A DNA stretch of 64,000 bases from Bacteroidaceae bacterium (GTDB taxonomy: Bacteria; Bacteroidota; Bacteroidia; Bacteroidales; Barnesiellaceae_A), in NCBI GenBank assembly GCA_017410245.1, contig JAFQRE010000014.1, forward strand, positions 30,007-94,006, given 5' to 3'. Below, in pieces: positions 52,367 through 63,201 of this stretch (the first letter of the stretch is position 1; the number at the start of each line of letters is the position of its first letter). Under the pieces are notes generated by a model, which saw nothing but the letters and a program-made list of their open reading frames with translations, did no database searches and was not told the DNA's origin. The translations under genes and the position numbers were made by a program.

Positions 52367-53836
52367 ATGGCACAAGAGATTATCAACCTCAACCCGCAAG
52401 CAATTTGGAAATATTTTGCACAAATATGTAGTATTCCCCACCCTTCGGGACACACTACAATGATAGCCGATTACTTGATGGAGACTGGTAAGAAACTCGG
52501 ACTTGAGACTTATCGCGACAAGGCCGATAATGTCATAATACGCAAGCCTGCCACACCGGGTATGGAAAATCGTACTCCGGTCATTTTGCAAGCACACTAC
52601 GATATGGTACCTCAAGCCAATAAGGCTACCAATCATAACTTTGAGACCGATCCCATACTTCCTCGCATCGATGGCGAATGGGTAAAAGCCACCGACACAA
52701 CTCTCGGTGCCGACAATGGTATTGGTGTAGCCGCTATATTGGCAGTACTTGAGGCCAAAGATATAGTTCATGGTCCTATTGAAGCTCTCATTACCCGCGA
52801 CGAAGAGACCGGCATGTATGGAGCCAAAGGCATAGAACAAGGCATATTGAAAGGAAAAATACTCTTGAACACCGACTCGGAGGCCGATGGCGAATTATAT
52901 ATGAGTTGTGCAGGAGGTTTGGATATAGAGGCTACATTCCGCTATCAAGAAAAAGAAGCTACCGAGTTGAAAGAATACGTAGCATACAAAATTGCTATCG
53001 GTGGTCTATTGGGTGGACACTCTGGTGTTGATATCAAACTCGAGCGTCTCAATGCCAACAAAGCCATGTTCCGCTTCTTGAAGATTGCTGTTGGTTGTCA
53101 TAGTGCTCGCCTTGCAACATATAGCGGAGGTACTTTGCGTAACGCCATACCTCGCGAGGCCGAAGCAGTAATAGTATTGCCACAAGTGAGAGCCAAAAAG
53201 TTCTTGGGTTTTGTAGAGGACTTCAAACACACCTTGCAACACGAATATGGCTTTATCGAGAAGAACATTACCTTCGAAGCAACCGAAACTGCCATGCCCG
53301 AGAAGCTCATGCCCGAGCCCGCGCAAGACGATCTCATCAACGCGATAGTTGCATGCCACAATGGTGTATATCGCATGATACCCGATGCACCCGAGGTAGT
53401 AGAGACTTCGTCAAACCTCTCTATCGTAACGGCTAACGAAGGGGTTGCTGAAGTAAAGATATTGGCTCGAAGCTCAAGCGAGACACAAAAATATACACTT
53501 GCATCGGAAATCGAGAGCACATTCTCATTGGCCGGAGCAAAGGTAATATTTGATGGTGCATACCCCGGTTGGGAACCCAACTTGCAATCGCCAATTTTGC
53601 ATACAATGAAACCTCTTTATCCCCAAGTATTGGGTCGCGAGGCCGAAGTGAAGATGATGCACGCCGGTCTTGAGTGTGGTATTATAGGCGCAGCTTATCC
53701 CGGATTGGATATGATTTCGTTTGGTCCTACTATCAAATATCCTCACTCACCCGACGAACAAGTAAACATTGCATCGGTAGAGAACTTCTGGAAAATACTC
53801 TGCGCTACACTCGAAAACATTCCTGTTGAAAAATAA
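52367..53836 (+). CDS. pepD: Aminoacyl-histidine dipeptidase (M20 family)
   Basis: 489 aa. Di-zinc M20C plan: VILQAHYDMVPQ (first His and catalytic Asp), TTLGADNGIGVAAI (bridging Asp), TRDEETGMYGAKGI (general-base Glu and metal-binding Glu), LNTDSEADGE, and HAGLECGI near residue 433. A lid domain lies at about 180-380 with IAIGGLLGGHSGVDIKLERLNA. It hydrolyses Xaa-His and other dipeptides in the cytoplasm. It is 6 bp upstream of the membrane-anchored unknown. Confidence 0.95.
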   Translation: MAQEIINLNPQAIWKYFAQICSIPHPSGHTTMIADYLMETGKKLGLETYRDKADNVIIRKPATPGMENRTPVILQAHYDMVPQANKATNHNFETDPILPRIDGEWVKATDTTLGADNGIGVAAILAVLEAKDIVHGPIEALITRDEETGMYGAKGIEQGILKGKILLNTDSEADGELYMSCAGGLDIEATFRYQEKEATELKEYVAYKIAIGGLLGGHSGVDIKLERLNANKAMFRFLKIAVGCHSARLATYSGGTLRNAIPREAEAVIVLPQVRAKKFLGFVEDFKHTLQHEYGFIEKNITFEATETAMPEKLMPEPAQDDLINAIVACHNGVYRMIPDAPEVVETSSNLSIVTANEGVAEVKILARSSSETQKYTLASEIESTFSLAGAKVIFDGAYPGWEPNLQSPILHTMKPLYPQVLGREAEVKMMHAGLECGIIGAAYPGLDMISFGPTIKYPHSPDEQVNIASVENFWKILCATLENIPVEK

Positions 53837-53841
53837 CCGAT

Positions 53842-54348
53842 ATGACAACCGATAACAATAATAACATAAATAATACACAACCTCAACCCAAGAAAGGAAC
53901 CAACACCATTATGAAATGGTTTCGTAATATAGGTTGCAGTATATTATTGCTACTCATATTGTGTGGTGGAGGATATTTCTATTGGAAGTATTACTCGGTC
54001 TTTGGCGAAGGTGTGAAGAGTGGAACACTAAACTTCGTTGTACTTAAAGGCGATATATTCAAGACCTACGAGGGAAAACTCATTATGGAAGGTGTAGTAT
54101 CGTCGGGACAAGGACAAATTGAATCTAATCATTTTACCTTTACCGTTGAAGACGAAGAATTGGCAATGAAACTCATGCGCATGAGTGGCGAGAAGGTTGA
54201 GCTTCGATACAAAGAGTACCATGGCACATTGCCGTGGAGAGGTCACAGCGTATTTATTGTAGATAGCATCTTGTCTAATCAAGAACTCCCCGAGCCTACC
54301 AAGAGCGTCGAAGAAACAGCCGTAGAGGTAATACAAACACAGATTTAA
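53842..54348 (+). CDS. Single-pass membrane protein of unknown function
   Basis: 168 aa. Asn/Gln-rich N-terminus (about 1-22), a membrane helix (IGCSILLLLILCGGGYFYW, about 30-48), then a small strand-rich periplasmic domain (TYEGKLIMEGVVSSGQGQIESNHFTFTV ... KVELRYKEYHGTLPWRGHSVFIVDSI). The compact domain resembles a small beta-barrel, but no family is recognised with confidence. It follows pepD by 5 bp and ends at the terminator 54372-54412. Confidence 0.82.
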   Translation: MTTDNNNNINNTQPQPKKGTNTIMKWFRNIGCSILLLLILCGGGYFYWKYYSVFGEGVKSGTLNFVVLKGDIFKTYEGKLIMEGVVSSGQGQIESNHFTFTVEDEELAMKLMRMSGEKVELRYKEYHGTLPWRGHSVFIVDSILSNQELPEPTKSVEETAVEVIQTQI

Positions 54349-54371
54349 TAACACAAAATCAGACACATTAT

Positions 54372-54412
54372 ATCTACTCGAGAATACATTGCTGTATTCT
54401 TGGGTAGATTTT
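54372..54412 (+). terminator. Terminator of the pepD operon
   Basis: ATCTACTCGAGAATAC pairs with GTATTCTTGGGTAGAT (16 bp, two G-U pairs, 6-nt loop), then TTTTGT. Confidence 0.8.
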
Positions 54413-54441
54413 GTAATTATACACCTCTTAAGTATATTATT

Positions 54442-55239
54442 ATGAGAAAGCAACTATACACTTTCGTTTTATCGGCTATTTTTATAATTGCCGCCTATGG
54501 TATATATCTTTATATCACGGCACACAGCTCTACCACAAAAGTTATAGCTCACCGTGGTTATTGGAACAAAGAAGGGTCGGCGCAAAATTCAATAGCAGCA
54601 CTTCGAGGCGCACAAGAGATAGGACTCTATGGCTCGGAATTTGACATTCAGATGACTGCCGATAAAGAATTGATAGTCATTCACGACCTGCATATTGATA
54701 GTATCGAAGATGTGCGTAAAGCTACATATTCGTCTATAAAGAATCACCACTTACCCAATGGTGAGACTATCCCTTTGCTATCGGAATATCTCGATTGCGG
54801 AGCTACCCTTGATGATTGCAAGTTGATTCTTGAAATTAAAAGCCACCTAAGCCCCGAACTCGAAACAGAGATGGTGAGCAAAATTCTTGATATGGTTGCC
54901 AATAAAGGTCTTCAAGAGCGAGTTGAATACATAGCCTTTAGCCAACACATCTGTCGCGAAGTAGTGCGACTCAACCCATCGGCAACGGTAGCATATCTTA
55001 GTGGCGATTTGTCACCTCTGCAAGTGAGAGAGTTGGGATTTTCCGGAATAGACTATCATTATAGCAAATACATAGATAATCCGAGTTGGATACAGGAGGC
55101 TCACGACTTGGGTATCACCGTAAATGTGTGGACTGTAAACGAAGAAAAAGATATTCTCAACATGCTCAATAACGGAGTAGATTTTATAACCACCGATGCT
55201 CCCGAGTTGGTACTACAACTCATCACACAACATAATTGA
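54442..55239 (+). CDS. Glycerophosphodiester phosphodiesterase
   Basis: 265 aa from ATG 54442; an earlier in-frame start at 54400 falls inside the terminator hairpin. An N-terminal hydrophobic segment (about 7-26) serves as signal peptide or anchor. GDPD motifs: VIAHRGYWNKEG (His37, Arg38), GSEFDIQMTADKELIVIHD (Glu, Asp and the second His), and LILEIK. It splits glycerophosphodiesters to glycerol 3-phosphate and an alcohol in the periplasm. Single gene; no glpT or glpK nearby. The stretch 55240-55328 after it holds only a weak GTAATGC/GCATTAC inverted repeat. Confidence 0.93.
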   Translation: MRKQLYTFVLSAIFIIAAYGIYLYITAHSSTTKVIAHRGYWNKEGSAQNSIAALRGAQEIGLYGSEFDIQMTADKELIVIHDLHIDSIEDVRKATYSSIKNHHLPNGETIPLLSEYLDCGATLDDCKLILEIKSHLSPELETEMVSKILDMVANKGLQERVEYIAFSQHICREVVRLNPSATVAYLSGDLSPLQVRELGFSGIDYHYSKYIDNPSWIQEAHDLGITVNVWTVNEEKDILNMLNNGVDFITTDAPELVLQLITQHN

Positions 55240-55328
55240 TAAATATTGGCAAGATACCCCTTAAGTATTATGCAGGGTAATGCTTTTATTGAAATTTGAG
55301 ATTTGCATTACTTATAAGCCCCGATTAA

Positions 55329-55359
55329 TTGATTTTTTCAACGTTATTTCGTAAATTTG
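55329..55359 (+). promoter_or_regulatory. Consensus promoter of valS
   Basis: TTG (55329-55331), 20-bp spacer, TAAATTTG (55352-55359). Confidence 0.72.
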
Positions 55360-55428
55360 CGCAATTTTGTATGCAACAAAGTTTACAATCACGAAAATTA
55401 TAACAAAAAATTATAAACCTCAAACATT

Positions 55429-58056
55429 ATGGACAAAGAACTGGCTACAAAGTACATGCCCGACGAAGTTGAATCGAAATGGTACAACTATTGGTTAGAG
55501 CACAAACTATTCGAGTCGAAACCCGACAGCCGCGAGCCCTATACAATTGTAATTCCCCCACCCAATGTGACCGGTATATTGCACATGGGTCACATGCTCA
55601 ACAACACCATTCAAGACATACTTGTGCGTCGTGCCCGCATGGAGGGTAAAAATGCTTGCTGGGTACCCGGTACCGACCACGCCTCTATTGCAACTGAGGC
55701 AAAGGTTGTAGCCAAACTTGCCTCACAAGGCATAAAGAAAAACGACCTCACTCGCGAGGAATTCTTGAAACACGCGTGGGAGTGGAAAGAAGAGCATGGT
55801 GGCATCATTCTCAAGCAATTGCAACGCTTGGGTGCATCGTGCGACTGGACTCGCACTGCCTTCACCATGGACGAGAAACGCAGTGAAAGTGTGTTGAGAG
55901 TATTTGTTGACCTATACAACAAAGGCTTGATATATCGTGGAGTGCGCATGGTCAATTGGGATCCCCAAGCACTCACAGCTCTCTCTGATGAGGAGGTTAT
56001 CTACAAAGACGAACATAGCAAACTATATCATCTCCGCTACTATGTAGAGGGTGAAGACCGCTATATTGTAGTGGCAACTACACGCCCCGAGACCATCTTG
56101 GGCGATACAGCCGTATGTGTTAATCCCAACGATGAGCGTTATACATGGCTCAAAGGCAAACGTGTTATTGTCCCGATGGTAGGTCGTGCTGTACCCATCA
56201 TCATGGACGAGTATGTAGAGATGGAGTTTGGTACAGGCTGTCTTAAAGTAACTCCTGCTCACGATGTAAACGACTACATGCTGGGCGAGAAATATAACTT
56301 ACCCTCTATCGACATCTTCAATGACAATGGTACAATCAGCGAAGAGGGCGGTATGTATGTGGGCATGGATCGCTTTGACGTGCGTACACAAATTGTTAAA
56401 GACCTGCATGAAGCCAATCTACTCGAGAAAGTTGAAAACTACGACAATAAAGTGGGTTATAGCGAACGTACCAATGTTGTTATCGAGCCTAAGTTGTCAA
56501 TGCAATGGTTCTTGAAGATGAGCGACTTGGCACGCCCCGCACTCGATGCCGTTATGAACGATGACATCAAGTTCCACCCTGCTAAATTTAAGAATACCTA
56601 TCGCCACTGGATGGAGAACATCAAAGACTGGTGTATCTCACGTCAGTTGTGGTGGGGACATCGCATACCAGCCTACTTCCTACCCGAGGGTGGCTATGTA
56701 GTAGCAGAAACTATAGAGCAAGCTGTAGAGTTGGCACGTCAAAAGACCGGCAACAATGAGTTGCAAGCCACCGATTTGCGACAAGATGAAGATTGCCTCG
56801 ACACATGGTTCTCATCATGGTTGTGGCCCATTTCGCTCTTCGATGGTATCAACAATCCCGGCAACGAGGAGTTTAACTACTACTACCCCACCGCCGACCT
56901 TGTAACAGGCCCCGATATCATCTTCTTCTGGATAGCCCGTATGATAATGGCCGGTTATGAATTCTGCCAATTACCTCCTTTCCGCAATGTATATTTCACC
57001 GGTATCGTTCGCGATAAGATAGGCCGCAAGATGTCTAAATCGCTTGGTAACTCACCCGACGCACTCGGCCTTATCGACCAATATGGTGCTGATGGTGTGC
57101 GTATGGGATTGATGCTTGCTGCTCCTGCCGGCAACGACATCTTGTACGATGATGCATTGTGTGAGCAAGGTCGTAACTTCTGCAACAAAATATGGAACGC
57201 ATTCCGCCTTGTAAAAGGTTGGACTGTAGATGAAACAATTGCACAACCCGAAACTGCATCAATAGCTATCAAATGGTTTGATGCACAACTTGCCAAGACA
57301 CAAGCCGAGGTACAAGACCTTTTCTCAAAGTTCCGTCTATCGGAGGCTTTGATGGCTGTTTACAAACTTTTCTGGGACGAGTTCTCTTCATGGTATCTTG
57401 AGGTTGTAAAGCCCGGTTACCAACAACCCATCGATGGCGAGACCTATCGTGCTACGCTCAACTTCTTCGACACGCTGTTGCGCTTGTTGCACCCCTTCAT
57501 GCCCTTTATCACCGAAGAGTTGTGGCAACACCTTGCCGAGCGCAAAGAGGGTGAAAGCATCATGACAGCACTCATTCCCGAAATCAAACCTGCCGATGAG
57601 GCTCTTATTGCCACATTCGAGACCAGCAAACAAATCATCGCAGGTATTCGCACAATACGCTTGCAAAAGAATATACCCAACCGCGATGCTCTCACATTGC
57701 AGATTGTTGGTAGCCACAACAACAGCAACGACTGCGTAATTACCAAACTCACCAACCTCTCTGATATAGCAGTTGTAACCGAGAAAGACGCCAACTCGGC
57801 AGCATTCCTCGTAGGCACTACCGAGTATGCAGTCCCCTTGAGCAACAATATCGACGTAGAAGCCGAATTGGCCAAACTCAACGAAGACTTGAAATATATG
57901 CAAGGCTTCTTGCGTACAGTTATGGGCAAGTTGAGCAACGAGCGATTTGTAAACAATGCTCCGGCACAAGTTGTAGAACTTGAACGCAAGAAGAAAGCCG
58001 ATGCCGAGAGCAAAATAAAATCTATCGAAGAAAGCATAGCAGCATTAAGCAAGTAA
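55429..58056 (+). CDS. valS: Valyl-tRNA synthetase
   Basis: 875 aa. Class I synthetase: HIGH motif as [14 protein letters not shown] (near residue 48), CP1 editing domain (about 190-350, including [13 protein letters not shown] and [16 protein letters not shown]), KMSKS motif as [15 protein letters not shown] (about 528), an anticodon-binding helical domain and a C-terminal coiled coil ([28 protein letters not shown]). It charges tRNA-Val and edits Thr. The leader (about 65 nt) has no obvious T-box, as expected for the phylum. Ends at terminator 58083-58116. Confidence 0.98.
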   Translation: MDKELATKYMPDEVESKWYNYWLEHKLFESKPDSREPYTIVIPPPNVTGILHMGHMLNNTIQDILVRRARMEGKNACWVPGTDHASIATEAKVVAKLASQGIKKNDLTREEFLKHAWEWKEEHGGIILKQLQRLGASCDWTRTAFTMDEKRSESVLRVFVDLYNKGLIYRGVRMVNWDPQALTALSDEEVIYKDEHSKLYHLRYYVEGEDRYIVVATTRPETILGDTAVCVNPNDERYTWLKGKRVIVPMVGRAVPIIMDEYVEMEFGTGCLKVTPAHDVNDYMLGEKYNLPSIDIFNDNGTISEEGGMYVGMDRFDVRTQIVKDLHEANLLEKVENYDNKVGYSERTNVVIEPKLSMQWFLKMSDLARPALDAVMNDDIKFHPAKFKNTYRHWMENIKDWCISRQLWWGHRIPAYFLPEGGYVVAETIEQAVELARQKTGNNELQATDLRQDEDCLDTWFSSWLWPISLFDGINNPGNEEFNYYYPTADLVTGPDIIFFWIARMIMAGYEFCQLPPFRNVYFTGIVRDKIGRKMSKSLGNSPDALGLIDQYGADGVRMGLMLAAPAGNDILYDDALCEQGRNFCNKIWNAFRLVKGWTVDETIAQPETASIAIKWFDAQLAKTQAEVQDLFSKFRLSEALMAVYKLFWDEFSSWYLEVVKPGYQQPIDGETYRATLNFFDTLLRLLHPFMPFITEELWQHLAERKEGESIMTALIPEIKPADEALIATFETSKQIIAGIRTIRLQKNIPNRDALTLQIVGSHNNSNDCVITKLTNLSDIAVVTEKDANSAAFLVGTTEYAVPLSNNIDVEAELAKLNEDLKYMQGFLRTVMGKLSNERFVNNAPAQVVELERKKKADAESKIKSIEESIAALSK

Positions 58057-58082
58057 TCGGCTACTCCGATATTGAACAAAGT

Positions 58083-58116
58083 ACGGCAATCATTCCTGCG
58101 AGTGATTGCCGTTCTT
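58083..58116 (+). terminator. Terminator of valS
   Basis: ACGGCAATCA and TGATTGCCGT, perfect 10-bp stem with a 10-nt loop, followed by TCTT. Confidence 0.75.
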
Positions 58117-58158
58117 ACATTCAGCATCAAATTCAATATATATTAACACACCAAAGAG

Positions 58159-58190
58159 TTTGACAATAACACATTTTTTGCGTATATTTG
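58159..58190 (+). promoter_or_regulatory. Perfect-consensus promoter of the dxs operon
   Basis: TTTG (58159-58162), 20-bp spacer, TATATTTG (58183-58190): both boxes and the spacer fit the Bacteroidota consensus exactly. Confidence 0.82.
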
Positions 58191-58195
58191 TAGGT

Positions 58196-58218
58196 TGCAA
58201 TATAGTGCATAATTGCAC
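58196..58218 (+). other. Alternative stem-loops in the dxs-operon leader
   Basis: GTGCA/TGCAC (58205-58218, TAAT loop) and TGCAAT/ATTGCA (58196-58217) share bases and cannot form together. They lie within about 10 nt of the predicted start. Confidence 0.4.
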
Positions 58219-58251
58219 ACTTGAAATAGCATACAAAAACCTTGAAAAAAG

Positions 58252-58437
58252 ATGGCAAGAAGAAGATTTTCAACATTCAATATAATTTGCCTAACGTTAT
58301 TGTGGCTGATATTGTGCGGTTTGATCGTAACCAAAAGCACAATAAATTTTATGACTATATTTACAATTATAGCATCAGGGATTATTGTTTTTGTACCCAT
58401 CTACAAGAGCAAGAAGCGTGAGAAAGATGGCAAATGA
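58252..58437 (+). CDS. Small two-helix membrane protein upstream of dxs
   Basis: 61 aa. A basic start (MARRRF), two hydrophobic segments (about 10-27 and 32-52), and a basic tail (KSKKREKDGK). Topology by the positive-inside rule puts both ends in the cytoplasm. Not recognised. It is the first gene behind the best promoter in this window and lies 23 bp before dxs, so it is transcribed with the isoprenoid and potassium genes. Confidence 0.75.
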   Translation: MARRRFSTFNIICLTLLWLILCGLIVTKSTINFMTIFTIIASGIIVFVPIYKSKKREKDGK

Positions 58438-58460
58438 TTGTAAACAATAAATGAAGAATT

Positions 58461-60365
58461 ATGTCGGAGAATAAACCTACCAATATATTATCGACAATAG
58501 ACTCGCCTGCCGATATGCGCAAGTTGTCAGTATCACAACTGCCTATGCTATGCCAAGAACTTCGCGAGTTTATTATCGATGCTTGCTCAAGCAACCCCGG
58601 GCACTTTGGCTCGAGCATGGGTGCCGTTGAACTTACAGTAGCTCTGCACTATGTATTCAACACTCCCTACGACCGCATTGTATGGGACGTTGGTCATCAA
58701 GCATACGGACACAAGATACTTACCGGTCGTCGCGACCGCTTCAGCACCAACCGGAAATTGAACGGACTGAGTGGATTTCCCAATCCTGCCGAGAGCGAAT
58801 ATGACGCATTTATAGGCGGACACGCCTCCAACTCCATTTCTGCCGCTTTGGGTATGGCCATTGCTACCGAGTTGCAAAACGAATCACCTTCGCGCAAGGT
58901 TGTCGCCGTTATAGGCGATGCATCGATAGCCGGAGGCTTGGCCTTTGAGGGATTGAACAATGCATCTATCAATCCCAACGACTTGCTCATTATCCTCAAT
59001 GACAACGATATGGCCATAGACCATAACGTGGGAGGTCTGAACAGTTACCTTGTCAATATCACCACATCGCGTCGCTACAACAATATGCGCAATGGGTTGT
59101 ACCAATTTTTCAAGAAGCTACGACTTATTGGAGACGAAAGCAAAGGCTCGATACTACGATTTAACAACAGTCTGAAATCGTTATTGTCAAAGCAACAGAA
59201 TATATTTGAGGGTCTCAACATCAGGTACTTCGGTCCGGCCGATGGTCATGATGTAGAGAATATAGTGCGCATATTGCATACTATAAAAGATATGAAGGGG
59301 CCCAAAATACTACACCTTTGCACCAAAAAGGGAAAAGGATACAAACCGGCCGAACAATCGCCAACACTATGGCATGCACCCGGCAAGTTTGATAAAGAAA
59401 CCGGTGAGGTTGTACGCAATACAGCCCCCAATCAACCATGCAAATTCCAAGATGTCTTTGGTCACACCCTTGTTGAACTTGCTGAGCAAAATGAGCGCAT
59501 CGTATCTATTACACCGGCCATGCCTACCGGTAGTTCGATGAACTATATGATGGAACGTTACCCCAAACGTTCATTCGATGTGGGTATTTCGGAAGAGCAT
59601 GCAGTAACCTTCTCGGCAGGCTTGGCCAAGGAAGGATTATTGCCTTACTGCTGTATATACTCCAGTTTTCTACAACGGGCATATGACGAGATAATTCATG
59701 ACGTGGCAATACAAGGGTTGCCCGTAACATTCTGCATTGACCGTGCCGGTATAGTGGGCGAAGATGGTGTGACACACCACGGCTGCTTCGACTTGAGTTT
59801 CTTGCGTAGCATTCCGGGTATGACAGTTGCCGCCCCTATGGACGAACACACGTTGCGTCACCTCTTGTTCACCGCGCAAGCTATTGAGCATGGCCCATTG
59901 GCCATACGTTATCCACGCGGTGGCGGTGAAATGATAGATTGGCACTGCCCGATGCATCTATTACCTATAGGCAAAGGTCGTAAATTGCAAGATGGAGACA
60001 CCGATATCGCTGTACTTAGCATTGGCAATATAGGTACAACCGTGACTCATGCTATAGAGAAAGCGAGAGAAAAAGGTATCAATGCAGCTCATTATGATAT
60101 GATTTTCCTCAAGCCTATAGATGAAGATATATTGCAAGAAGTTGCTACAAAATATCAACGTATCATCACCGTTGAGAATGGTACTGTTGTGGGCGGACTG
60201 GGTAGTGCTGTCATGGAGTGGATGAATGAACACAACTACTATCCAAGAGTAAGACGAGTGGGTATCCCCGACAAGTTTATTGCGCAAGGCACAGTAGCCG
60301 AGTTGCATAAACTATGTGGAATGGACACTGACAGCATTACCACACTACTCACAACTACCTGGTAA
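58461..60365 (+). CDS. dxs: 1-deoxy-D-xylulose-5-phosphate synthase
   Basis: 634 aa. Transketolase-like TPP enzyme: [17 protein letters not shown] (His for substrate), [15 protein letters not shown], the TPP motif region at 152-182 ([16 protein letters not shown] ... LND), then the pyrimidine domain ([18 protein letters not shown] with the catalytic Glu and [14 protein letters not shown]), and the C-terminal domain (about 500-634). The usual GDG reads GDA (Ala154). It makes DXP from pyruvate and glyceraldehyde 3-phosphate, the first step of the MEP pathway for undecaprenyl phosphate and quinones. It is 15 bp before trkA. Confidence 0.96.
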   Translation: MSENKPTNILSTIDSPADMRKLSVSQLPMLCQELREFIIDACSSNPGHFGSSMGAVELTVALHYVFNTPYDRIVWDVGHQAYGHKILTGRRDRFSTNRKLNGLSGFPNPAESEYDAFIGGHASNSISAALGMAIATELQNESPSRKVVAVIGDASIAGGLAFEGLNNASINPNDLLIILNDNDMAIDHNVGGLNSYLVNITTSRRYNNMRNGLYQFFKKLRLIGDESKGSILRFNNSLKSLLSKQQNIFEGLNIRYFGPADGHDVENIVRILHTIKDMKGPKILHLCTKKGKGYKPAEQSPTLWHAPGKFDKETGEVVRNTAPNQPCKFQDVFGHTLVELAEQNERIVSITPAMPTGSSMNYMMERYPKRSFDVGISEEHAVTFSAGLAKEGLLPYCCIYSSFLQRAYDEIIHDVAIQGLPVTFCIDRAGIVGEDGVTHHGCFDLSFLRSIPGMTVAAPMDEHTLRHLLFTAQAIEHGPLAIRYPRGGGEMIDWHCPMHLLPIGKGRKLQDGDTDIAVLSIGNIGTTVTHAIEKAREKGINAAHYDMIFLKPIDEDILQEVATKYQRIITVENGTVVGGLGSAVMEWMNEHNYYPRVRRVGIPDKFIAQGTVAELHKLCGMDTDSITTLLTTTW

Positions 60366-60380
60366 AGAAAGGATTAAAGA

Positions 60381-61715
60381 ATGAGAATAGTTATAGCAGG
60401 AGCCGGAGAAGTAGGTCTGCACTTAGCCAAGATGTTGTCGAGAGAAGAACTCGACGTAATATTGATAGATAGTAACGAAGAGGTATTGTCGGAGATAGAG
60501 AACAACTACAATCTCATTACCGTAGTGGGTAGCCCCACCTCGTTCGACACGCTCCGAGAGGCTGGTATTGCCGATGCCGATTTGTTCTTGGCAGTTACCC
60601 CCTACGAGACACGCAACATTGTGGCATGCACTATTGCATCATCGTTAGGAGCTACCAAAACTGTAGCTCGAATAGACAACTTCGCCTACCTAAGCAAGGA
60701 GCAACGTCAGCACTTCAAGTCGTTGGGTGTAGATGACCTCATCTATCCCGAGAAACTGGCTTGTGAGGAGATTATAGCAGCCATGCGCCACACGTGGGCC
60801 CGCAGTTGGTTTGAGTTGCACGATGGAGCGCTGATACTTGTTGCTGTCAAGTTGCGTGATAATGCAAGTATCCTCAATCGCAAATTGTATGAGCTGACCA
60901 GCAATAGCAACCTCTTCCACATTGCCGCTATCAAGCGCCACAACCGCACCATCATACCGCGTGGTAATGATGAAGTCATGTTGGGCGATATTGTATATTT
61001 TACTACTACGCCCGAATATGTCGAAGGCATACGTGAAATATGCGGTAAGGTACAAGTAGATGTAAAAAACATGATGATACTTGGAGGCAGTCGCATAGCC
61101 ATACGATTGGCTCAATTGCTGGGTGATGATGTAAAGATAAAACTCATCGAGAAAGACCGCGAAAAGAGTTACAAGTTGGTGGAGAAAATGCTCAACACCA
61201 CAATTATACAAGGCGATGCACGTGATGAGGAATTGCTTGCCGAAGAAGGTATTGCCGACACCGATATGTTCATTGCTTTGAGTGATAGTTCAGAGACCAA
61301 TATATTGGCCTGTCTAACAGCTAAGCAAATGGGTGTACCCCGCACAGTGGCCGAAGTAGAAGATATACAATATATTGCAGTAGCCGAAAATCTCAATATC
61401 GGCACTGTGGTCAATAAAAAACTTATAGCAGCCAGCCACATCTTCCAGTTGTTGCTCGATGCCGACTCTTCCAACGCCAAATGCCTTGCAATGGCCGATG
61501 CAGAGGTTGTAGAACTTGTAGCAAAACCAGGCTCGAAGATTACACGCCGTCAGGTAAAAGAGTTGGGATTGCCATCGGATATGACACTGGGTGGTGTCAT
61601 ACATAATGGCGTAGGTAAAATTGTTGGCGGTGACACACTGATTGAAGCCAATGATCATGTATTGGTATTCTGTCTTGATACAGCACTCAACAAGTTGGAT
61701 CGATGGTTTGGATAA
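60381..61715 (+). CDS. trkA: Trk potassium uptake regulator TrkA
   Basis: 444 aa, two RCK units. RCK1 begins MRIVIAGAGEVGLHLAKML (Rossmann GxGxxG) and has IDSNEEVLSEI; its TrkA_C part ends around residue 225. RCK2 begins MMILGGSRIAIRLAQLL (about 230) and continues IEKDREKSYKLVEKM; its TrkA_C part runs to the end. The peripheral ring binds NAD(H) or ATP and gates TrkH, encoded 14 bp downstream. Confidence 0.96.
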   Translation: MRIVIAGAGEVGLHLAKMLSREELDVILIDSNEEVLSEIENNYNLITVVGSPTSFDTLREAGIADADLFLAVTPYETRNIVACTIASSLGATKTVARIDNFAYLSKEQRQHFKSLGVDDLIYPEKLACEEIIAAMRHTWARSWFELHDGALILVAVKLRDNASILNRKLYELTSNSNLFHIAAIKRHNRTIIPRGNDEVMLGDIVYFTTTPEYVEGIREICGKVQVDVKNMMILGGSRIAIRLAQLLGDDVKIKLIEKDREKSYKLVEKMLNTTIIQGDARDEELLAEEGIADTDMFIALSDSSETNILACLTAKQMGVPRTVAEVEDIQYIAVAENLNIGTVVNKKLIAASHIFQLLLDADSSNAKCLAMADAEVVELVAKPGSKITRRQVKELGLPSDMTLGGVIHNGVGKIVGGDTLIEANDHVLVFCLDTALNKLDRWFG

Positions 61716-61729
61716 AATTGTAAATATAG

Positions 61730-63184
61730 ATGAACAAGATACACATAGGCATCATACTACGCGTACTCGGCATACTACTATGTTTCGAGGCACTGTTTAT
61801 GTTTATACCCACGATTGTTGCATTCAGTTACAATGAGCCAGACCGTTGGGCTTTCTTGATATCCTCTATTCTTACCCTCGCTTTAGGTGGGACGATGGCT
61901 TATCGCTTGCGCAATAACCATCAAACGATGGGACGACGCGATGGTATTTTGTTAGGAACAATAGTGTGGATAGTCTTTGCAATGATGGGTATGTTACCCT
62001 TCTTGAGTGTTTGCACCTCATTTACCGACGCTGTATTTGAGACAGTATCGGCCACTACTACAACCGGAGCTACCATCTTCAAAAACATCGACCACCTACC
62101 CCATGGTACCCTATTGTGGAGAAGTATGCTACAATGGATAGGCGGTATCGGTATCATACTCTTTACGGTAGCAGTTCTACCCATGCTCAACCATCGCGGA
62201 GGCATGATACTGCTCAGTACCGAAGTATCGGGTATAGGACAATACAAACTCAGTCCACGTATAAGCCAAACGGCATTGCGCTTGTGTAGTTGCTATTTCA
62301 TCTTTACAGCCATATTGTGTGCATTGCTACACGCCGGCTCAATGAGTTTGTTTGATGCAGTATGTCATAGCCTATCAACTATGGCAACAGGAGGATTCTC
62401 AACACACAATGAGAGTATAGGATACTTCCACTCGGCATACATCGACTATATCATCACGATATTTACTTTTATTGGTGGTATCAACTTTGCTATTATTTAT
62501 CGCACGGTAATGAACGACCATAAATTACTATTCAGGTCGGAACAAGTAAAATGGTATGCGATGATAACGATTGCATGCTCATTGGTATTTACAGTGGGAT
62601 TGTTTATGCAAGGTACGTATGACACACTTGAACAGTGCTTCAGATGTGCTACATTCCAAGTATGTTCTATCATAACCAGTACAGGATTTTCTATATGCGA
62701 CACACTCAGTTGGGGGCCTTTCTATTCACTCATCTTACTTATGCTCATGTTCTTTGGAGCATGTGCAGGTTCTACAAGTGGTGGTGCCAAAATAGATCGA
62801 ATGGTCATACTCACCAAGAACGCCCGCAACGAATTTCACCGCGTACTGCACCCCAATGTTATACGTCCCGTACTCTACAACGGCAAGGCACTATCGCACG
62901 AAACGGTGTCGAAAATTCTTGCATTCACAATTATGTATGTAATAGTGTGGATAACAGGAGCAACCGTCTTAGCCTTGCAAGGTGCTACTATGGGTGAAGC
63001 TGTATATGGCTCACTCTCGGCATTGAGCAACATGGGTACAGGCATAGGCTCTGACGCAGGTGGCTTCTATTCCGATATTACACTCGGTGCCAAATGGACA
63101 TTGATGGCACTGATGATTATAGGTCGCTTGGAGGTATTTACAGCCATAATCATATTTATGCCTCTATTCTGGAAAAAATCATAA
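61730..63184 (+). CDS. trkH: Trk potassium transporter membrane subunit TrkH
   Basis: 484 aa. Ten or more membrane helices in four pseudo-repeats, with the filter-like segments TVSATTTTGATIF, HSLSTMATGGFSTH, SIITSTGFSICD and SALSNMGTGIGSDAG. MLMFFGACAGSTSGGAKIDR is the characteristic intramembrane loop region. It forms the K+ pore with TrkA as the cytosolic gate. The trkH and trkA genes are separated by 14 bp and ftsK follows by 17 bp. Confidence 0.96.
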   Translation: MNKIHIGIILRVLGILLCFEALFMFIPTIVAFSYNEPDRWAFLISSILTLALGGTMAYRLRNNHQTMGRRDGILLGTIVWIVFAMMGMLPFLSVCTSFTDAVFETVSATTTTGATIFKNIDHLPHGTLLWRSMLQWIGGIGIILFTVAVLPMLNHRGGMILLSTEVSGIGQYKLSPRISQTALRLCSCYFIFTAILCALLHAGSMSLFDAVCHSLSTMATGGFSTHNESIGYFHSAYIDYIITIFTFIGGINFAIIYRTVMNDHKLLFRSEQVKWYAMITIACSLVFTVGLFMQGTYDTLEQCFRCATFQVCSIITSTGFSICDTLSWGPFYSLILLMLMFFGACAGSTSGGAKIDRMVILTKNARNEFHRVLHPNVIRPVLYNGKALSHETVSKILAFTIMYVIVWITGATVLALQGATMGEAVYGSLSALSNMGTGIGSDAGGFYSDITLGAKWTLMALMIIGRLEVFTAIIIFMPLFWKKS

Positions 63185-63201
63185 AATATACACATAATAC
63201 A

